The notes below the pieces were generated by a model. It did not search any database. It saw nothing but the letters and a program-made list of their open reading frames with translations, and had not been told where the DNA came from. Source: Dromiciops gliroides (Eukaryota; Chordata; Mammalia; Microbiotheria; Microbiotheriidae). Taken from it: a stretch of DNA of 64,000 nucleotides. The stretch lies in NCBI RefSeq assembly GCF_019393635.1, contig NC_057861.1, forward strand, positions 92,672,827 to 92,736,826. Reading direction: 5' to 3'. The translations under genes were made by a program, and so were the position numbers. Numbering within the stretch: the stretch's first letter is position 1; the number at the start of each line of letters is the position of its first letter. Positions 1 to 11,194 of this stretch are shown in pieces.

Positions 1-929
1 TTAATTGCCTGGAATCCATCAAATTACTCACTCTCTCCCTTTCATGGCTGATCCTATTGATTGATTAGTTTGTTTACAAAGATTGTAGCTCCTTGGCTTT
101 AAAATGAAATTAAAAAACAGAGGTGGGGAATGATGTAAAGAAATCCTGCAGTATAGAGGGAAGTGAAGAGCTTGGTTTCAAAGCTTCTGAAAAGTGGAAA
201 TTCTAACACCCCAGCCAGATTAAAACTGGGAGAAAAATGTTGGGTGAAATTGGAGGGTTCCATTGGCCCTCTGGGAACTATTCCCAAAGGCTGGAACGAA
301 AACTAAAGGTGTGTTTGGTGTCTGCCTTAAACACTCATAGCACCTCTCAGCTTGACACTGATAGTAGCATCTGTCCATTGCAGACACTCCCATGAAACAA
401 GGCCCTTTGGAAACTGTTCTGATAAATGATCCTTTCCCTTCAACAAGGGTCAGCCAGGCAGGTAATGTCACCTCTGAGTGCCTCTGAATTGCCTGGCACA
501 ATTAAGTCGTCAATTGAGCTTCAACCATGTTTTGTCTGAGTCTCAAAGAGGAGACACTTAGAGCTTGTCTTGCCAGACAGAGGATAAAAACAGGATTCTT
601 TTTTCTCTCTTTAAATGTTTTTCCTTTCCTACTCTCTGGTGTTACTCCCACCTCAGATGCCCTACACATAAAGAAATTAGAGGGAGAAGGGTAATTAAAA
701 CATTATTACATTGTACCCCACTAGAAAAAAAACAACAACACACTTCTGTCTCAGTTTCCGCATCTGTAAAATTGAGGAGATAGAATACATAACCTCTTAA
801 GTCTCTTCTAGTTAATTCTATAATCCTTCGATAATGAGCTAAACATAAATAGAGAAATGCAAAGAAAATGGAAATGAGACACATGAGGTTAAAAAAAGTA
901 AATTAAATAAATATAAATAGACAAATAAA
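1..929. other. Unclassified noncoding stretch
   Basis: I recognise no gene or repeat here. The first 560 bases have mixed composition with several short open frames of up to 93 codons on the minus strand, none with recognisable protein character. From about 840 the sequence becomes A-rich. The open frames look like chance. Confidence 0.4.
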
Positions 930-1190
930 AATAAAAGGTACTCGTAAAAGGAAGAAGAATTCAAATTTGGCTTTAGATACTTACCAGCTGCGTGACCTTG
1001 GGCAAGTTACTTAATTTCTTTTTGCTGCAGTTTCCTCAGGCAGAAAATGGGGATAACAGCACTTACCTAGAAGGTTTCTTGGAAGGATCAAATGAGATAG
1101 TAATTGTAAAGTGCTTAGCACAGTGCCTGGCACATAGTAAGGACTATGTAAATATTATTGTTATTATTATTATTATTAAATTATAAATAT
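930..1190 (+). repeat. MIR-family SINE copy
   Basis: The order of landmarks is that of MIR: a 'GTGACCTTGGGCAAGT' core, a 'TTTCCTCA' segment, 'AAAATGGGGATAA', and a 3' part with 'AGTGCTTAGCACAGTGCCTGGCACATAG' split by divergence, ending in a TTATT-rich tail. It is sense on the plus strand, diverged and old. The 64-codon open frame inside has no coding significance. Confidence 0.85.
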
Positions 1191-1509
1191 TTGTAAAGCA
1201 CAATCCCACTGAGCTAAGAAAGTATAATCAGGAACTTTTGGAACTGTACTCATTAAGGAAAATATTGAACTGCCACAGTTATTGGAAAGGGGAAGAGACG
1301 AGCTGACTGCCTGTGTATTGGCCATAATCAGAATTCAGAAGGGGATTGGATACATCATTCCTCAGTAGGCGTTTTAGTCTCCAGGTCTGCTTTTGTTAGT
1401 AATTAGCTATATTACTTTGAACAAGTCATTCTCCCAGTGCTGGGGATCAATTAAAATGAAAGAGTCCAGATGATATTTATGGTGCCTTTCTTTGTTCTTT
1501 GTTCTAACA

Positions 1510-2255
1510 TTCTATTATCAGAATCTCAGATTCAGAAAGGTCCTCAGATGCCATCCAAATGCTGATTCAGAATTTCTATCACATTTCTGAGAAGAATTAA
1601 AATTGGGGTTTTTCTTAAAGACCTGCAGTAATAGAAAACTAGCTGCTTCCTCAGACAGCCCATTCTACTTCTGGTAAGCCTGAATTGTTATGAATCTTTT
1701 CTCCTATAAAGTGGAAAACTCTTCTGCTTTTCGATTAATATACCATGTATAGCTTTATTGGCCACTAGGTGGCACAATGGCTAGAGCACTGGCATTGGAA
1801 TCAGGAATACTCATCTTCATGAGTTCAAATCTGGCCTCATTTACTAATTGTGCGACCTTGGGCAAGTCACTTAGCCCTTTGTGCCTTGGTTTCTCATCTG
1901 TAAAATGAGCTGGATCAGAAAATGGTAACCATTCCAGTACCTTTGCCAAGAAAGCCCCACATGGTAGCACAAAAAGTCAAACATTGAAACAACTGAACAA
2001 CAAATAGATTCAACCAATTTATTGATCATTTTAAACAAAAATGGACTAAGAACAGACCATTGGGGTAGTCTATTAGAGACTTCCTTCCAAGCTGTCACTT
2101 ATCTATCAATTACCCAATTCTGAGCATGGTTATTCAGTAAATTCTTAATCTACCTAAGTGTATTATCTTCTCATTCATATCTTTTCACTTTATCCACATG
2201 GACATCAAAAAAGCCTTTATCAAAATGCCTTGGTGAAATTCAATATGACATAATA
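1510..2255 (-). repeat. L3/CR1 LINE fragments, with a MAR1 SINE between them
   Basis: Bases 1510-1735 carry the reverse complement of the CR1/L3 3' region, recognisable by the 'cctcagatgccatcc' and 'cagcccattctactt' motifs. Bases 2011-2255 carry a more upstream CR1/L3 part, with the pattern of 'gaccattgggg', 'attacccaattctgagc', 'tccacatggacatc' and 'aaatgccttggtgaaatt'. The intervening 1756-2010 is a MAR1 copy, which probably split one older LINE. The family is known from birds to mammals. The assignment is from memory of the consensus. Confidence 0.55.
1756..2010 (+). repeat. tRNA-CORE-RTE SINE (MAR1 type)
   Basis: A tRNA-like head ('actaggtggcacaatggctag') is followed by the CORE motif ('tgcgaccttgggcaagtcac'). 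The 3' tail has 'ctttgccaagaaagcccca', a degraded 'agtcaaacattgaaacaactga' and a final 'acaacaa'. That tail resembles the 3' end of RTE/BovB LINEs, which mobilise this SINE class in marsupials. The copy is close to full length. Confidence 0.75.
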
Positions 2256-2577
2256 GAAAGACATGGAATAGAGTAAATAATGTGGCATTAAATACCAATC
2301 CTACTGGTTACTCCCCATTGAGCCTTTATGCAAGTTGCTTCATTTTTCTAAGCTTCACTTTTTTTTTTTTTGGTGAGGCAATTTGGGGTTAAGTGACTTG
2401 CCCAGGGTCACACAGCTAGTAAGTGTTAAGTGTCTGAGGTCGGATTTGAACTCAGGTCCTCCTGACCCTAGGGCTGGTGCTCTATCCACTGTACCACCTA
2501 GCTGCCCCATCAGCTTCACTTTTAATCATTTGTAAAATGCAATAGGGCAAAGTAAGGGAAGGGAAGATTAGATAATT
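2256..2577 (+). repeat. MIR copy split by a young SINE
   Basis: MIR-like sequence (cattaaataccaatcc ... tatgcaagttgcttcatttttctaagcttcac) stops at about 2362 and resumes at 2511 with 'tttaatcatttgtaaaatgca'. The interruption is the SINE at 2363-2508. Confidence 0.6.
2363..2508 (-). repeat. Young tRNA-derived SINE (WSINE1/SINE1 type)
   Basis: Read on the minus strand it begins 'GGGGCAGCTAGGTGGTACAG', passes the 'TGTGTGACCCTGGGCAAGTC' core and ends 'TTGCCTCACC' before a poly-A tail. The repeat 'agcttcactttt' on both sides (about 2351-2362 and 2512-2523) is a target-site duplication. It marks L1-type retroposition into an existing MIR. Confidence 0.9.
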
Positions 2578-2815
2578 GGGGCAACAAGATGGTGCAGTGG
2601 ATAGAACACTGCATAGAGTCAGGAGGGCCTAAATTCAAATTTAGCCTCAGATATGTGCTAGATGTGTGACCCTGGGCAAGTCACTTAACCCTGTTTCTTT
2701 CAGTTTTCTTATCTGTAAAATGAGCTAAAGAAGGAAATGGCACACCCTCTAGTATCTTTGCTAAGAAAATCCCAAATGGGGTCACAGAGTTGTACACAAC
2801 TGAAAAAAATTTGAA
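2578..2815 (+). repeat. tRNA-CORE-RTE SINE (MAR1 type)
   Basis: The tRNA-like head 'ggggcaacaagatggtgcag' leads into a CORE segment with 'gtgtgaccctgggcaagtca'. The RTE-like tail holds 'agaaggaaatggcacac', 'gctaagaaaatcccaaatgg' and a 'tcacagagttgtacacaact' segment. It is nearly full length and lies just downstream of another MAR1. Confidence 0.8.
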
Positions 2816-3599
2816 CATTCCAGAATTTGAACAGGAATCAGAGTCTAGGCCACTAATCTATATTTAGAAATGTTTATTGTCTTCCCTTCCATTTAAATCA
2901 GAAAAAAAAATCTTCATCTCCAGTCCTATATCTCTTCCATTTACTACAATGTTCAAAGATTAAAGCGGGTATGTATTAGGAGGGTGGGAAATCTAATATT
3001 TTATGTTCTGATATTCTTTTTTCTTTATTCTATTGGGGGGAGAGGGGAAGGTGATAGCAGAACTTCCTGGTCATTCTGGAGACCTTAAAGGGTAAATAAG
3101 TCTTTCTTTGATTCTTTGATTATATCACAACAGTTGAGGATTAATGGATCATGACAGGAGCCATGGTCCTTTGGAATGCTGGGATTATAAAGAAAGTAGA
3201 GGGGAATGATAGGTTGCAGAAGTAGACTTTTTTGGCCTTTCCCCACCTTTTCTAGAGGGATCTTGAAAGCTCTTCAGAACATTAGAAGTAGAAGTAGGTG
3301 GGTTCTACCCCAGGGTTGCTAATGAGTGTCTTGGCATAGAGGCACATCAGTACAGCATGGAGACTCATATCATTAGGGGAGAATACATAATAAGATACAA
3401 TAATACAAATGGACTTTGACCTCTGCTCTTAGAACTCTCCAAATTGGAGTTGTTAGAGAGCCAACCCCAGGAACTTCTCTCACTAGAAGGCTGGATTTTA
3501 GGATACCTAAAGCTACTCCCAACCCCTTCAATCCAGGTGATGTGAATGGAGAAACTCATAACATTTTCCCAGAATTTTATGAAGAAAGTACCCATTTTT
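2816..3599. other. Unclassified noncoding stretch
   Basis: No repeat family or gene is recognisable. Short opposed open frames around 3365-3649 (76-77 codons) have no protein-like pattern and are probably chance. Confidence 0.4.
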
Positions 3600-3780
3600 T
3601 AATCAAGGTACCTTGGTTCAAGTCATGGCCATGCCATTACAACCTATAAGACCTTAGGAAAATAACAACCTCTTTGGTGTTGAGTTTGATCATTGGCAAA
3701 TTAGGGGTCTATCCTAGACATCCTCTAAGGCCCCATCCACCTCGATTAGTGTGATCTATGCTTTCACCAATATGACAATG
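3600..3780 (+). repeat. MIR-family copy, degraded
   Basis: A weak MIR pattern is seen: 'ggttcaagtcatggccatgcc', a damaged 'ataagaccttaggaaaataac', then 'tttggtgttgagtttgatcat' and a tail with 'ctaaggccccatccacctc'. Strongly diverged. Confidence 0.55.
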
Positions 3781-4419
3781 TTGAGTGGAAAACTAATTCA
3801 TTAAAATGTCAGAAAGTTCTCCATCTAACAACTCAAAGTGTGTTTACCTTTCATGGTCTCTGTTTTCATAGAAATACCGTAAGAGATTATCTCTCTAGTG
3901 ACCTTCAATGCATTTCCCTTTAAAAGGAACTCAAGCCAATAGGGTAATGTCAAAATATGAGTGCTTATATGTGACCAAGGAGTGAAAATGACCTTCACCA
4001 GAATGTTATTACTTAGGGAAAGGAAAAATTTACCAGTGGCAAAGGAGAATTATATTTTCTATATCTAATCTATAGTAAGTACTTTTTATTGTTTATTGTA
4101 TTTTGTTTTTATTTTTAAGAGGTCTTGGGGTTTTATTTTTGGGGAGGTTGCCTTTTTAGGATGAAATAAAGACTCTATTGCATTTAAAATGTGTTACCCT
4201 GAATGCTTTTAAAGGATCTTAAGACCCTTTTAACAACATATGTGGAACAAACTTATAAGACAGTAATATTCAAAGGTTTTTCCAGTGATAATTCTGGATA
4301 GGGACAGCAAAAGACAAAGACAGTATAATTTAGGGTACCTACTTTTAAGTTTGAACATGATTCCTCTAAATTCAGAAGTTGAATGGTCATACACAATGGA
4401 GGCAGTGCTGTCTTGGTGT

Positions 4420-4516
4420 GCATGTGTGTGTGTGTGTATGTGTGTGTGTGTGTCTGTATCTGTCACTCTGTCTCTCTCTCTGTCTCTCTGTCTCTCTGTG
4501 TGTGTGCCTCTCTAGA
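4420..4516. repeat. Simple repeat (TG)n then (CT)n/(TCTG)n
   Basis: Alternating TG from about 4422 turns into TCTG and CT steps until about 4510. Open frames on both strands here (for example a run of Leu-Ser or Thr-His codons) are products of the dinucleotide repeat. Confidence 0.95.
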
Positions 4517-5621
4517 TATATGTATGTCTGTTTCTGTCTCTTCTAGGTAGCTCCCAGAGCTAACCTTCTATAGCCAATGATAAGTTCTATGTTTTAAAGT
4601 ATGTTCTAGATGTAATATTCTATATTCCATAATCATAGCCTCATTTTCCCCCCATTCATTACCCACCTACTTATCAAGACTCCAAATCATCACCTTTTCA
4701 GGAAATAAATTAGAAGATCAACCATATTATAGTACCATTAAGGTACAGACCATATATAGACATGTGACCTTCATGTTTTTAATATAACTACAGCATTCAA
4801 TCTTCTTCATCTCAAGATATAAAGCTAGCATCATAACAGCACCCTGCATTCCTCCAAGGGCAGCCAACTATCTTGCTCTTTAAGGAAATGAAAGCCTTTT
4901 TCATGTATTGGGGAACATGGATGCTGATCTCTTTTCAGACCTTTGATAATCCAAATGCTGTGTTCTCATTTCCATGAACACCACAGTCAAAATCTTTTAT
5001 TAAGTTGAGAAACTGTTGTTCTCTTATAGGTCCTTCTCTTAGTAATTCCAAATTCTTCCTCTGTTTTTTATGAATTTCTTTCATCTACTTTCTGTTATTC
5101 CTAGGTATATCATCTCATTCATAACTCTCCCTGCATTCACCTAGCTTGGGACATATGTAGGCCTATGTAATGCTCTATTTCCTTTTCGGACATCACTGAG
5201 TGATAAGAATTTACATTTACCAAGCAACTGTATATTCATAAACCAGCTATAGCCTATTGGAAAGAAAAGGGAAGAAAACTAAAAAAACCTTATGTACCTG
5301 GGGAGAAGGGTTATTCATCACATTGCTGTTTCTTGCTCACTTTCCCCTAACTTTTTTTCTCTTTTCATTTGCATCTTCTATAATTCTCATCCCCTCCTTT
5401 GTTTTTTTCTTTTCTTTCTTCCTTCCTTTTTCCTTCCCTTCCTTTCTTCCTTCCTTTCATTTTTTTTTTCTGAAGTTTTATTAATGACTTTGGTTTTTAC
5501 ATCAACCATTTTGGAATATACCCTATTCCCACTCTCCAACTAGTGAGCCTTCCATGTAACAAAGAAAAGCAGTTAAGTAAAACTAACAAAATATAGCTAG
5601 ACCTTTTAGTAGTTTATGCAA
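4517..5621. other. Unclassified stretch with a pyrimidine-rich tract
   Basis: No gene or repeat family recognised. Bases 5395-5475 form an almost pure C/T tract on the plus strand (ttcctt-type steps). The open frames of 75 and 83 codons across it are low-complexity artefacts. Confidence 0.5.
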
Positions 5622-5772
5622 GGGGGCAGCTAGATGACACCGTGGAGGAGGCACCAGCCCTGGATTCAGGAGGACCTGAGTTCAGATCTGACCTCAGACA
5701 CTTGACACTTATTAGCTGTGTGACCCTGGGCAAGTCACTTAACCCTCATTGCCCTGCAAAAAAAAAAAAAAT
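5622..5772 (+). repeat. Young tRNA-derived SINE (WSINE1/SINE1 type)
   Basis: Starts 'GGGGGCAGCTAGATGACACC' and ends 'CCTCATTGCCCTGC' plus poly-A. Flanked by the direct repeat 'tagtttatgcaa' (5610-5621 and about 5773-5784), an evident target-site duplication. Confidence 0.93.
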
Positions 5773-5939
5773 AGTTTATGCAACATTCACACCCATCATA
5801 CCCTAATTCAAGGAAAGAAGAAAAAGGCATTTATAACTTGTTCAATTTCACTTTATGAACTTTAGTCATATAAGTTATTTCTTGTTTTGTTCTTTTGTGT
5901 ATTTTAATTTTTTGTAGGGTAATCACATTTTTTATTAAA

Positions 5940-6612
5940 TATTGCATTTCAGTGTCTCAATTTGATTGAAACTCTACAAATTCTCATCTGCAATCATTTT
6001 GGCACTGCTCTGTTTAGCTGCCAATTTCTTGTCTCTTTAGTGATTGTAAAGCAGATAACTTTCCTTGGGAAAGAGAGATCCAAGACTTATTACCTTTGCC
6101 AATGACACAAATATTTGAAAGCCTGATGGAAAACGATCACAATCAACATATTTTACATGGACAACATCATAAGAGCCAGGATGTTTCTGTTTGTGATTAT
6201 ACCAGTTCAGTCCATGTTAGCTTAGCTCCACCAATGACCAACCATATGTTACTAGTATCAAATGATGAAATCAGTGAGTACAATTTATACTTAGACTCCT
6301 CAGCTGTGATACAATGAACAGCAAAGCATCCATTTGTGTCATAAACCAGACAGAAATGTTCACCTGTCTTCTCAATGTTAATAACATCCATAAAGCCAGC
6401 AGGGTATGTAATTTCAATATGGAGATTGCCATCAATTTTGATGAGTTTCTGGATGCAGATCTTCTTTACTTCTCCAGTCAGGACATACTTGAGTCTATTT
6501 CTCAGAAAGATGATGAGTGGGAGACTCTCTAAGCTTGTGGGGACCTGTGGATTATCTTAGAGCAAAAATGAGCTTCTTCGTGCTTCAGACGCTTCTTGAT
6601 ACTATGAGTCAT
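5940..6612 (-). pseudogene. RPS4X: Processed pseudogene of ribosomal protein S4 (RPS4X-like)
   Basis: This is an intronless, broken copy of the 40S ribosomal subunit protein eS4, 263 residues in the functional gene. On the minus strand a start-like ATG at 6612 is followed by codons resembling the eS4 N-terminus (SIKKRLK for PKKHLKR). The best window, 6391-6197, gives [13 protein letters not shown], a match to the eS4 segment MDVISIDKTGENF, then [13 protein letters not shown] and a VIGGAKL segment for VTGGANL. Further down, frames near 6170-6000 match the RERHPGS, VVHVK, FVIGKGNK and AAKQSS parts. About 45-50 residues between the AVHRITPEEAKYKL and GGANL segments are missing, as is a stretch near the N-terminus, and several frameshifts and stops are present. 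An AATAAA-like signal lies near 5930. No introns remain, so origin by retroposition is inferred. Surely nonfunctional. Confidence 0.85.
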
Positions 6613-6639
6613 GGCTATACTGCATTTGAATTAAAGTGG

Positions 6640-6750
6640 GAAATTTAGTTGGCCACAGAGTCAGAGGCTCCCTCTACTTCTAAGTTGCATATATTTGGCT
6701 AAGTCATTTTACCCCTTTGGGCCTCAATCTTTTTACTACTAGCAGAACAA
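6640..6750 (+). repeat. MIR fragment
   Basis: Short MIR-like segment with 'ggctaagtcattttaccc', 'tttgggcctcaatctttttac'. Degraded and partial. Confidence 0.5.
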
Positions 6751-6975
6751 CTAGCCATACCAGGGAAGTGCAGCAAAAGATCATATGACCCCAGAAACAG
6801 AATTTCCAATGATCTTCCTTACCTTTCCTTTCTCTTAGCACCTTAATTTGACTTCAAAGTACAATGATGAATGAAGTATTTCCATATAAAGTAACCAACG
6901 ATATAGAGGACTAGGTATTTTCTCTGGTCTTCCCAAATTCTCAAAACTCCTCCAGATAAGAATTATAACCAAGAG

Positions 6976-7131
6976 GGGCAGCTACTTGACGCAGTGGATA
7001 AAGCACCGACCCTGGATTCAGGAGGACCTGAGTTCAAATGCGGCCTCAGACACTTGGCACTTACTAGCTGTGTGACCCTGGGCAAGTCACTTAACCCTCA
7101 TTGCCCCGCAAAAAAAAAAAAAAAAAAAAAA
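6976..7131 (+). repeat. Young tRNA-derived SINE (WSINE1/SINE1 type)
   Basis: Begins 'GGGGCAGCTACTTGACGCAG', carries 'GTGACCCTGGGCAAGTCACT' and ends 'CTCATTGCCCCGC' with about 24 A. The 17-bp direct repeat 'agaattataaccaagag' lies at 6959-6975 and 7132-7148, a clean target-site duplication. Confidence 0.95.
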
Positions 7132-8007
7132 AGAATTATAACCAAGAGACTGGTTGTCTCTGCAGGTCAAGGACAGGTAGTTTACTTAGAAAATCCTAGG
7201 AAATCAGCAGTGATATTAATGTAGATAGTAACTTCAACAAAGTTTTAGGCTACAAACTGGACCCTAAATAGCAATAGCATTTCTACGTAACAATAACAAA
7301 ATGAGTTAGAAAAGGAAATCTCATTCCAAGGAACTGCAAACTGCATACATTTTTTAAAGATCAACCTATTATAAAAAGCACATAACACTTGTATGGAGTC
7401 AATGATAAAACTCTTCTTAAAGGAATGAAAAGAAAAACAATGTAAATGATACGCCGTGTCAATATAATGAAAATGATAGTACCAGCAAATTTAATTTACC
7501 ATTTTAATTTTCTACCAATCACACTATCAAAAGATACTTTACAGAACTCACTAAAAAATAACAAACTTCATTTGGAGAAACAAAAGATCTAGAATACCAA
7601 AGAAGTAACGAAAAGGAGAGATGAAAGGGGAATTGCACTTCCAGATCTCAAATGATATTATAAAGCAGCAGCGTTCAAAGTAATATGATATTGGTTAAAA
7701 AATAAAGAGGTAAATTAGTGAAACAAACTAGACAATACAGAAAAAAATGGAACTTGATATCTCAATGTTTGATAAATATGAAATAAAATTGCTAGGAAAA
7801 AATTATGTATTTGATTGAAAAAAAGAACTGCTGGGGAAACTTGAAAGTGGTCTTGTAGAAATTGGGTTTAGACCTATATCTTATACCATATATGTGTGTA
7901 TGTGTTACAATTAATTTAATATAGATATGTGACTTTGATGTTTAAAGATCATGCAATTAAAAATAAAAAGAGAAGCAGATCCTATATCTTCTATGGATAT
8001 AGGTGAG

Positions 8008-8515
8008 TGTGATGTTTAAAATCTATTTTCTGTGATCGCCTTAAATTAAAAAGCTTCAGTACCAGTCTTTGGGCCTTAAACATTTATTAAAGCATACAGA
8101 TATTTACAAGGAGTTCATAAAGTTAAGAAAAGAAGTCTTACCTAGCCTAGAGTTCCAGCCTGGTTGGGTTCTTCCTCAAGTCCTCTTCCACGAGCCTGCT
8201 TTAATCAGGAACTCCCCAGCAAGCTGATTGTGGAAGCTTTTTATAGATTTGGAACAGAGGTGGTCCTTACACACTGCTTCAAGGTGATTGGTTGCTGTCC
8301 TCCAAATCCATTGGCTTTGAAGGTGTTCTCAAGTTGAGTTCACAGTCTAGTTTCTGAGAACAATACCTTCTTAAGGGCTAGCCCGGTGTGATTACAATCC
8401 AGTTAACTTGAAGTAGGCTCAATCAGCAGTCAATCACTCTCACTTGATTCAATCAGTATAGATTAATCTCCAGGTGAGTCTTTGAGTATCTGCTAAATCC
8501 CATTATTTCATCACA
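8008..8515 (-). mobile_element. Solo LTR of an endogenous retrovirus, family A, copy 1
   Basis: About 508 bp with ends TGTGATG...CATCACA (TGTGA/TCACA inverted ends). It is related to the LTRs at 20361-20907 (plus) and 34165-34645 (minus). Shared landmarks in this orientation are 'gcttcagtaccag', 'gggccttaaacatttattaa', 'tagcctagagttccagcctg', 'cttcctcaagtcctcttcc', 'cttacacactgcttcaag' and 'cccattatttcatcaca'. On the minus strand a TATA-like 'CTATAAAAAGC' near 8240 and an AATAAA-type signal near 8085 are in the proper order for an LTR. Flanks 'tgag' (8004-8007) and 'taag' (8516-8519) could be a mutated 4-bp duplication. It sits inside the L1 at 7150-9830, so it is younger than that L1. No internal viral genes are present. 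Confidence 0.8.
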
Positions 8516-8532
8516 TAAGAGATGGATTCTTT

Positions 8533-8679
8533 TTTTTTCTTTTTTTAGTGAGGCAATTGGGGTTATGTGACTTGCCCAGGGTCACATAGCTAGTAATTGT
8601 TAAATGTCTGAGGCTAGATTTGAACCCAGCTCCTGATTCCAGGGCCAGTGCTCTATCCACTGCACCACCTAGCTGCCCC
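8533..8679 (-). repeat. Young tRNA-derived SINE (WSINE1/SINE1 type)
   Basis: Reverse-oriented copy ending at the left in T-rich tail and 'agtgaggcaattgggg', at the right in 'cacctagctgcccc'. The repeat 'gagatggattctt' occurs at 8519-8531 and 8680-8692, a target-site duplication. It landed a few bases beyond the LTR end, in the host L1. Confidence 0.93.
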
Positions 8680-9834
8680 GAGATGGATTCTTAAGAAAAC
8701 AAGGGATAGCAAAAATTACAAAATATAAGTAGCTTTGAATATATGAAGCTAAAATAACTTCTATTTATACAATTAATGGATCTAGGATAAGAAAAGTAGC
8801 TGTTGAATGGGAAATAATCTTTGTATCAAATTTCCTAGAGAAGAGCTTAGCATACAAGATAGAAAAGAGGTCAAAGGATATGGATGAACAGTTCTCAAAA
8901 GAAGAATTGCAAACTCTTAAAATATTATTATGGAAAAGATGTTCAAATTACTGATAATGAGAAATTACAAATTAAAAACAACCCTGACATTTTACCTCAC
9001 ATCCTGTAAACTGGTGAGGTTGACAAAGAAGGGAAGTCAATGTTGAAGGGGTTGTGGAAAGATAGGTACACTAGTGCAGTGTTGGTGAAACCACACATGT
9101 AGTTTATAAAACAATTTGCTATTATGAAAACAACATGACAAAAATGTTTATTCTTTTTTTATCCTGATATTCTACAACTAGGCATATATTCCCCACAAGT
9201 CATTAATTAGCAGAGAGTTCCAATGCATAGAAAAATATTTGTTGTAGCACTTTCAGTGGTAGGAAAGAAGTGGAAATAAATAGATAGCCCTTGACTAGGA
9301 ATAGCTAACCAAATCATGGCACCTAAATTTGATGTAATATTACCATGCTACACTGAATACAGAGGATTATGGAAAGAGTTACATGATCTGGTACAGGACC
9401 AAAAATATGACATAGATAATGACTATAAGATTGTAAATAGAAAGAAAAGCAAATACGCGCAAAAAAATGAGCAGTGAATGTTTCAAAATTATAAAGGACA
9501 AGCATGGCTCCCAAAAAGGAGATGTTAGAGGACACATCCTCCCATGCCTTGTCAGGAGATAGGGGAAGTTGATGGTGGGAAATCTACATGAGACATAGAA
9601 CATAGCATATATTTTTCAGACTTTTTTCTATGTATTGATCTGTTTTGTTTGTTTTCTCTTCTTTTCTTTATTCTTTTCCTTTAAAAATGTTTTATGAGAT
9701 GGCTCTGTTGGGGAGGAGGAGGGACAAGGACAGTGGGAGAAATTCCAGGTTATAGAGAAACAAAAGATATAAAATTTATTTTATGAAAGATAAAATTAAT
9801 GTGATATGAAGGACATTGTGATGGTGCAGTGTTG

Positions 9835-10330
9835 TTACAGTATTACAAAGCAATATTCATAGAGCACTTTGTAGTTTTCAAAGCACCTCACAGAGGTATT
9901 CATACATGAGCCTCACAACTATGAAAAGGGTATTATTATCTTCAGTTAACAGACAAGGAAACTGAAGCTCAGAGAAATCAAGTGACTTGCTATGCAACTA
10001 GTAAGTGTCACAAATGTCATTCAAGTCAAGTCAAGTCAAGACGTATTTGTTAAATCTTGAATATGAGCCAGGGACTGTGCTAAGCACTGGGGATACTAAG
10101 AAAGGCCAAAAAAATATAGACCATTCTGCCCTCACCTCCCATACTAATGGAGGAGATAACATGCAGAGAGAATTTATAAGATATATAAAGAGTCCATAGA
10201 TGGCACTCTTAGAAGGAAAGGCATTAGCAGCTGGAGGGACTCAGCAAGGCCTCCAGGTCTTCCTGATTACAAATCCAGTGCTCTATTTCCTATGCTATGC
10301 TAGGTAGGTACAGCTAGGATATTTTTAGAC
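9835..10330 (-). repeat. MIR-type copy interrupted by an L2 fragment
   Basis: Bases 9850-10005 read as reverse MIR ('agcactttgtagttttcaaa', 'gacaaggaaactgaagctc', 'caagtgacttgc', 'caactagtaag'). Bases 10040-10180 are reverse L2 3' end ('gactgtgctaagcactgggg', 'ctgccctcacctcccatact', 'ggagataacatgcag'). MIR-like sequence seems to resume at 10230-10310 ('ggtcttcctgattac', 'ccagtgctctatttcc'). A short (TCAAG)n run lies at 10021-10040. Confidence 0.6.
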
Positions 10331-11194
10331 ATTTTTATTTTCTAGGAAATGCATCCCTAATAAAAACTTGTTGAATGAATGATGTCCTTGCTCTTTGTCA
10401 GGTCTGCTAACATGTCATTAAATGATTCTGCCAGTTCATTACCCCAAGACAGGAACTGGAGTGGGGGAAGGTAGCAAGAAGTATTAAATGAATTAAGCTT
10501 TAAATTCTTCAGTTCCCATTGGTTTGGGAATATTACAGGCCCATGTCACATCACTTAAATCCATAGACTAGAAAGTTACATTTTGAGTTTTGCTCCAGCC
10601 CCAGTACTGCTTCAAGAAGTTAAATCAGATTGGACAAAGAAAAATTCCTGCCTAAAGGTAGATTTGAATGAAATAAAATGGCTTATAAATAGAATGATAT
10701 TTTCTCCTTTGTTCACCAAGAGGATACAGACCCTGGAGGGAGAAAAGGTAAAGGGGATGACCTTTTAGACACTTCCTACTTTTCTTCCTCTTTTTAAATG
10801 TATGCCACCTGCCAGACTTATAGGACTCCCTTCTGAATAGAAATCATTACTTTCCTCCTGGGCATTTATATTTGAATGCATTACCCATGGTGCATTTGAG
10901 GTGTGGCCCAGAGTCAGAGCACAATGGAATAAAGGCCATGGGGCAGAGGTGAAGGAAAGGGTAGAGCTGAAGTGGTAGATGGATTTACTCTTGACACTCT
11001 TTAAGGCCAGAAGAGTGAAAAGGTTACAGTCAGTAAGAATGAAGAGTCAGGGAAGTTAAGAAGTCATACCATTCACTCTGAAGGTTTTCTCTTTTTTTTT
11101 TTTTGTCTTCTTTTTAAAAAGACAAAAACCTATTTTGCCAGTAGGAGAATGAATTTGCACAACCCATGGTCAGACTGGGAATTCTCAATGCTAT
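10331..11194. other. Unclassified noncoding stretch
   Basis: No repeat or gene recognised. The 61-codon open frame at 10583-10768 has no detectable relation to a known protein. Confidence 0.4.

Larger units (their letters stand above)
7150..9830 (+). mobile_element. L1 LINE, 5'-truncated (ORF2 C-terminal part and 3' end)
   Basis: From about 7180 the plus strand follows marsupial L1 ORF2 downstream of the reverse transcriptase catalytic motif. It starts with a 'TTTACTTAGAAAATCCTAGG' (YLENP) region, followed by 'tttctaccaatcacactatc' and a 'tcatttggagaaacaaaagatc' (FIWRNKRS-like) segment. After two interruptions the ORF2 C-terminus and 3' UTR resume around 8870-9800 ('ggtgaggttgacaaagaagg', 'gttgtagcactttcagtgg'). 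All frames are broken. It is interrupted by an LTR (8008-8515) and a SINE (8533-8679). It lacks the 5' UTR, ORF1 and the endonuclease region. Confidence 0.85.

Noticed and set aside
4230..4515. Opposed 76-78 codon frames with His-Thr and Val-Cys runs
   Set aside because: Low-complexity translation of a TG/CT simple repeat.
10021..10040. (TCAAG)n run considered as a small direct-repeat array
   Set aside because: Only about four 5-bp units at an L2 boundary, an ordinary short tandem expansion and not CRISPR-like.
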